Source: Halomonas fontilapidosi
GTDB taxonomy: Bacteria > Pseudomonadota > Gammaproteobacteria > Pseudomonadales > Halomonadaceae
Assembly: GCF_014192285.1 (NCBI RefSeq)
Contig: NZ_JACHXQ010000015.1
Span: forward strand, 1-60,166
Direction of reading: 5' to 3'
Length of the DNA stretch: 60,166 nucleotides
This document shows, one piece after another, positions 56,292 through 60,166 of this stretch. The position numbers were made by a program, and so were the translations under genes. Numbering within the stretch: the stretch's first letter is position 1; every line of letters begins with the position of its first letter. Under the pieces are notes generated by a model that was not told the DNA's origin, searched no databases, and worked only from the letters and a program-made list of their open reading frames with translations.

Positions 56292-57230
56292 ATGATTAAG
56301 AATGAAAAGGATATCATGGAATCATGGAGTGGCGATATAACTCAGCCGCTTGTCAGCGTATTATGCATAACTTACAATCACTATGGGTATATCTCCAAAG
56401 CAATAGAATCATTCTTGAGTCAAGATTTGCGATCTCCTTTTGAGGTAATCATCCATGACGATGCCTCAACGGATGAGACCTCCGATATTATCAGAGCCTA
56501 TCAGTCGCAATATCCTAATATCGTAAAGCCTATCTTTCAAGAAGAAAACCAGTTCTCAAAGGGGCGAGTAGTTTTCGATATTGCTCACAAAAAAGCAATT
56601 GGAAAATATATAGCTTACTGTGAAGGCGACGACTACTGGATGGACCCCCAAAAAATAAAGTTACAGTGTGACTATTTAGAAAGCCATCCCCATATATCCG
56701 TCACAGCGCATGATTCATGTTCCATGGATCAAGAAGGCCATGTTATAACTCAATCCCGGTTAGCCAGAAAACATCACAGGGATTATTCTGCACAGGAGAT
56801 GGCGACAGGAAAGGCATGGATGCTTAATCTCACAATGGTTTTTAGAAATATTGATTTTGGAGATATTCCCGAGAGAGGGAAAATAAAAAATAATGACAAA
56901 TTTCTAATATCTTTGTTGGGAAACTATGGTGGCAGTCATTTCCATAGTGAAATTCTACCCGCATGCCATATTGTGCATCCTGATGGAATGTGGAGTGGAT
57001 TGGACTTGAATACTCGTCACGAAGAACAGATTAATTCCTGGTATTGGATCTATAGATATTATAAAAGAGTTGAAAAAGACGAATATGCTTATGCCTTCTG
57101 GATCATGTATTTGAGAAAGGTGTTTTCGCTCACCTCTCGCAAAACCCTGTCCAAGGAGTACTTGATCCGAATACTGCGACTTCGAGACATTAACCTGTTT
57201 GTCAAAAAGTTAAGGTGGCATGGCGAATGA
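56292..57230 (+). CDS. GT2-family glycosyltransferase
   Basis: About 312 residues, GT-A fold. PLVSVLCITYNHYGYISKAI, FEVIIHDDASTDETSDIIRA and KYIAYCEGDDYWMDPQKI carry the conserved HDD and EGDDYW (DXD) motifs, the latter typical of a GT2 subgroup in O-antigen clusters. ATG 56292 with AGGCGG upstream is preferred to the GTG at 56283. The 136-bp AT-rich gap before it contains no feature. Donor is unknown. Confidence 0.87.
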   Translation: MIKNEKDIMESWSGDITQPLVSVLCITYNHYGYISKAIESFLSQDLRSPFEVIIHDDASTDETSDIIRAYQSQYPNIVKPIFQEENQFSKGRVVFDIAHKKAIGKYIAYCEGDDYWMDPQKIKLQCDYLESHPHISVTAHDSCSMDQEGHVITQSRLARKHHRDYSAQEMATGKAWMLNLTMVFRNIDFGDIPERGKIKNNDKFLISLLGNYGGSHFHSEILPACHIVHPDGMWSGLDLNTRHEEQINSWYWIYRYYKRVEKDEYAYAFWIMYLRKVFSLTSRKTLSKEYLIRILRLRDINLFVKKLRWHGE

Positions 57231-57306
57231 CGTGCATTGATATCTCTAAGAATGATTTCAATGACATGCATCATATCCGCGCCACCCTTGTTGAAGAGTA
57301 AAAGAC

Positions 57307-58632
57307 ATGACTGACGGCATAAACCTGGAGTATTCTGAGCGGCCATTGTTTTTGCGAATTGTATCTATCGTGTCATTGCCAGCTCTGATAGCTCTGGTTG
57401 CTGTCATGGATACACGACTTGCTGTATTTCTGGGGTTTGTCTTTGCTGTCCTGGCTTCGGGCTTCTCACCAGTATACGGTTTTCCAATAATATTGATTGG
57501 CGCTGCACTGAATAACATAGATTTTATCTTTGGACTCCATTTCGGATGGATACTTATTTCTGGGTGTGCATTGGGAGGCGTTGTTCATGTCTTGCTTAGG
57601 CGAGACATACTTATTGTTGATACAAGTATTGCAGTGCTTATTGCTGTTTTTATCGTGCTAGAAATAAGCATAGCACTATTTGATGGAAGTGGTCGACTTG
57701 ATCGCTTAGCCGCTTTGCTTACCATCATGATATTTATCGCTATTCTCGGAGGATGTAGCCCCTTAGAGTTTGTACGAGGCTACATTCATCCTGATGCGAC
57801 ACGGGCACTTATTTACATCATGGGAAGTGTTGGTATTATACTTTTCTTTTCAACATTAAGCCTTCTCTCTACACAGGATATTAGCATGTCTCGGGATTAT
57901 GAGCTTGGCCTCTCGATTGGAGATACTGAGTCTTCTCCACGATCCTTATCTAATGTGCTTGGGCTTGTTGTAGTCACGTGCATTGCTGGAGTAATTACAT
58001 ACCGTGCGAACTGGTTTGATAAACTGATGTGGACCGCGATGGGGCTGATCGCTTTCATAGGCATGTTCTATACTGGATCTCGCATGCCTGTAATTGCAAC
58101 GGGATTTGGTTTGGCTGTTGCAATTTTTACCCAGCTGATCTTTTTTGGAAAAAAATTGCCGGTCAAAAATATCATCATTGCAATGTCAGGTGTCTCTCTT
58201 ATTTCGATTATTATATATTCACTAGCTACGTACGGCCCTGGTGTTCTTCCGTTCGTGGATGATAGCGTTTCTGATTTTCGTCTTTTACGTGCGCCTACTA
58301 TTGAATCGAATACCAGGCTGGACCTGTGGCAAGAATATTTTGACGATGCCAGTGTGTTTCAACTGTTATTTGGAAGCGGCATAGGCTCAATGGGTAACCC
58401 TCATTCATTGTTTATAGGAACATTGGGTGCCTTTGGTTTCGTCGGGGTAACCGCACTGTTCTTCTTCATTTGTAGTTTGGCCATTCAAGCCATAAGAAAT
58501 CATTCCATAATCGCATTGGCTCTACTCGGTTATGCTTTGTTGGCACTATCCTCTTCATCAGATGTTGACAAGTCTTATTTCTGGGTTATGGCTGCGGTTG
58601 TAATTCTCTTCATCCGGTTATCAAGAATGTAA
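57307..58632 (+). CDS. Wzy/O-antigen-ligase-like membrane protein
   Basis: 441 residues with about 11 predicted TM segments. The region GSGIGSMGNPHSLFIGTLGA (about 358-377) matches the periplasmic G..NPH motif of the Wzy_C superfamily, and TGSRMPVIATGFGLAVAIFT resembles the cytoplasmic-side R(M/A)P(V/L) segment. It is probably the polymerase of the second cluster, since no other Wzy is found between 46 and 59.6 kb. A ligase function is possible. No Wzx is present in this cluster, so a flippase must come from elsewhere. Confidence 0.75.
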   Translation: MTDGINLEYSERPLFLRIVSIVSLPALIALVAVMDTRLAVFLGFVFAVLASGFSPVYGFPIILIGAALNNIDFIFGLHFGWILISGCALGGVVHVLLRRDILIVDTSIAVLIAVFIVLEISIALFDGSGRLDRLAALLTIMIFIAILGGCSPLEFVRGYIHPDATRALIYIMGSVGIILFFSTLSLLSTQDISMSRDYELGLSIGDTESSPRSLSNVLGLVVVTCIAGVITYRANWFDKLMWTAMGLIAFIGMFYTGSRMPVIATGFGLAVAIFTQLIFFGKKLPVKNIIIAMSGVSLISIIIYSLATYGPGVLPFVDDSVSDFRLLRAPTIESNTRLDLWQEYFDDASVFQLLFGSGIGSMGNPHSLFIGTLGAFGFVGVTALFFFICSLAIQAIRNHSIIALALLGYALLALSSSSDVDKSYFWVMAAVVILFIRLSRM

Positions 58633-58673
58633 ATATTATAGAATTATCATCGGGTATGAACGGAGTGTATATT

Positions 58674-59573
58674 ATGGCAAAAGAGTTGGGAGTCGTTTAT
58701 CTTGCTTTGGGTCGCCCTTATCTGGCGATGGCACTCCTGTCGGCCGAAAGCTTGGTAAGACATAACCCAGATACGCCTTTCACGATCGTCACTAATGTAG
58801 CTAATCAGCCACCAGACGTAAAATGTTTTCGAAATGGCTTTGATAGCTGGGTATATGTCGATGTCGATGTGGAAAGCAATCGCCACTTGAAAACCAAGAT
58901 CTTGTCTTATAGTGAGTATGAAAAGATCATCTTTCTTGATTGCGATACTATCGTCATGGGGAATCTTTCTTTGGCTAGAAAAATACTCGAATATTTTGAC
59001 GTTTGTTTGAGGCTAAATCGCTATCCCCAAAAAAGAAACGGCAAAGGTGACGTTAAAGTACTTGGTGATTTAAAGGTTAGTGACTTGCCTCATTGGAATA
59101 GCGGAGTCATGTTGGTAAGAAACAATGCTGCAGGGAGAAAATTCTTTGAAAACTGGAATGAAAAATATGTGCAGATTGGGAACAAGTACGATCAAGTTGC
59201 GCTTGTTCCAGCCATCTTCGAAAGTGATGCGCGTATCCTTTCACTTGAAGACAGGTGGAATGCAACAGACCCGGGATTTGGTAGGGGCAGGTGGAGGAAA
59301 GAAACCCTAGTATTTCATTACGCAACAAATTTATGTAATAATCTCTTTCATAAGATCATCGAATATGACGAAATGATTCTCTCGGGCACATCCTGTGCTA
59401 ACCAGACACGCCAGTTCTTAGAAGCAAAAAGAAAGTTGAAAAGATCACAGATGAGCCTGATGAGATACTTGGTAATAAATGCCATGTGGCGCATCTCTTC
59501 ACCGGCAGGGTTTATCGAAAAGTCGAATCCAAGGACATTGAAGAATCGCTTGAAAAAACTCTCGTTATACTAG
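58674..59573 (+). CDS. GT8-like glycosyltransferase
   Basis: 299 residues, GT-A fold. GVVYLALGRPYLAMALLSAE, KTKILSYSEYEKIIFLDCDT (DXD motif at DCD) and DLPHWNSGVMLVRNNAAGRK agree with nucleotide-diphospho-sugar transferases of GT8 or a close relative. KYDQVALVPAIFE and LVFHYATN carry the later His. ATG 58674 has CGGAG 9 bp upstream; an ATG at 58656 lacks a site. It is the last intact gene of the second operon, and mobile-element debris follows. Confidence 0.8.
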   Translation: MAKELGVVYLALGRPYLAMALLSAESLVRHNPDTPFTIVTNVANQPPDVKCFRNGFDSWVYVDVDVESNRHLKTKILSYSEYEKIIFLDCDTIVMGNLSLARKILEYFDVCLRLNRYPQKRNGKGDVKVLGDLKVSDLPHWNSGVMLVRNNAAGRKFFENWNEKYVQIGNKYDQVALVPAIFESDARILSLEDRWNATDPGFGRGRWRKETLVFHYATNLCNNLFHKIIEYDEMILSGTSCANQTRQFLEAKRKLKRSQMSLMRYLVINAMWRISSPAGFIEKSNPRTLKNRLKKLSLY

Positions 59574-60072
59574 CCTGTCATCGATTCCTTGCTGTAATCC
59601 TGAAACCGATGACCGATAGTGCCTGTTCCAGCACATTTCCGCTCCGGCCTGGCCCAGCGACTCGAGCCGATGCTGCCAGATGCATGCTTTCTTTAAGGAC
59701 CGGAAGAAGCCCACGACGAGTCCATTTTTTGTTCTAGGCGTAGGACGCCGTGAAATTCTGGATTCGGCGGCCTTATGCCTTTACCGTCGATATATTATAG
59801 TACCGACGCAAGGCTGTTGTCAGAGATCGCTACCCGAAAATCTCCCGCGTGTAACAGTCCATGATCACCGCGAAGCCGGCTTGCTGTTCCATTCCATATC
59901 ACACCAAGGCCGGTTTGGTAGCTCAGCGCTCCATAGGGCTTTCCAGAACCAGATGTGCCTGCAGTTGCCTTATGGGTTCTCGTCCTCGTCTTCGTCGAGC
60001 GTGTGGCACCCCTTCTGAAGCGCGCAGATCCGCGAATGGGCCTCTCACCGTGCTCCCCTTGGTTTCCCGAAA
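59574..60072. mobile_element. decayed insertion-sequence remnants (IS3-family-like)
   Basis: No intact gene. On the minus strand near 59800-59880 a short stretch reads GFAVIMDCYTREIFG followed by a stop and RSLTTALRR. This resembles the VIDC(Y/H)TREIVGW segment of IS3-family OrfB integrase cores. Surrounding frames are interrupted. It is likely old mobile debris at the right border of the polysaccharide region. Confidence 0.45.
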
Positions 60073-60166
60073 CTAGGTTCTGTCTGAAAAGTTGGCACGC
60101 AAGCAGCGATCTATGCAGGCCAGGCATACCATCGCTTTGAAGCTGCTGGCCAACTTGTCGTAGCGG
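60073..60166 (-). CDS. IS5-family transposase, C-terminal end (runs off the window)
   Basis: The last 30 codons on the minus strand read RYDKLASSFKAMVCLACIDR then CLRANFSDRT and a stop. RYDKLA...F.A.V.LA.I..(C/W)LR is the characteristic C-terminus of IS5-family (IS427-group) transposases. The adjacent GGTTCTGTCTGAAAAGTTGG at 60076-60095 is a plausible element end. The rest of the element lies beyond the window. Confidence 0.75.
   Translation of the reverse strand, partial: RYDKLASSFKAMVCLACIDRCLRANFSDRT

Noticed and set aside
59680..60018. 112-codon plus-strand frame at the right edge
   Set aside because: It crosses the IS3-like remnant antisense, with a serine run and no start signal.

Overview
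The window looks like chromosomal DNA of a Halomonas-type gammaproteobacterium (family Halomonadaceae). This is an inference from GC-rich housekeeping genes (PilB, MscL, CysQ, a polyhydroxyalkanoate phasin) next to a type IV pilin and a large polysaccharide region. No rRNA, tRNA or CRISPR array was seen.

Layout. (1) 0.1-7.2 kb: pilB, pilA and a PglL/TfpO-like O-oligosaccharyltransferase. The last two are separated by an IS30-family element that itself carries an IS1111-type IS110 element. (2) 7.4-13.8 kb: ordinary genes (mscL, a CopD-like membrane protein, cysQ, a phasin), then manC flanked by a truncated and a complete copy of a beta-CASP metallo-hydrolase gene. (3) 14.1-19.5 kb: first capsule-export module, with an RfaH-type ops element, wza and wzb. 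It continues with a mobile-looking four-helix-bundle gene, a heavily decayed wzc, a second ops element and a wzz-like gene. (4) 19.5-35.3 kb: O-antigen-type cluster with wbpA, wbpB, wbpD, wbpE and wbpI, the enzyme set for UDP-2,3-diacetamido-2,3-dideoxy-mannuronic acid, plus wzx, wzy and three GT4 glycosyltransferases. Two further IS30 copies bracket wbpABDE-wzx. (5) 35.4-43 kb: GC-rich, with an initiating sugar-phosphate transferase, a WaaL-like ligase, a GT4 enzyme, a frameshifted HRLA-motif gene, an LPS-core-type kinase, a UDP-glucuronate-4-epimerase remnant, REP repeats and ugd. (6) 43.1-45.1 kb: OafA-type O-acyltransferase on the minus strand. (7) 45.9-59.6 kb: a third ops element leads a second export and modification operon. 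It contains wza2, a WbpM-like dehydratase, two PhyH-type dioxygenases, an N-acyltransferase, a PurN-like formyltransferase, a CocE-like hydrolase, a TupA-like ATP-grasp enzyme, a P-loop NTPase, a GT2, a Wzy-like protein and a GT8-like transferase. (8) 59.6-60.2 kb: decayed insertion sequences.

How they fit together (inference). Modules 3-5 read as Wzx/Wzy-type assembly of a uronic-acid glycan, its ligation to lipid A-core, and possible sharing of the lipid-linked oligosaccharide with the pilin O-oligosaccharyltransferase. Module 7 is AT-richer than its surroundings and looks laterally acquired. It combines formyl, acyl, hydroxyl and ATP-grasp (amino-acid-type) chemistry, and is the best candidate here for an uncharacterised polysaccharide-decoration system. 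The three ops sites point to shared RfaH/NusG-paralogue antitermination control.
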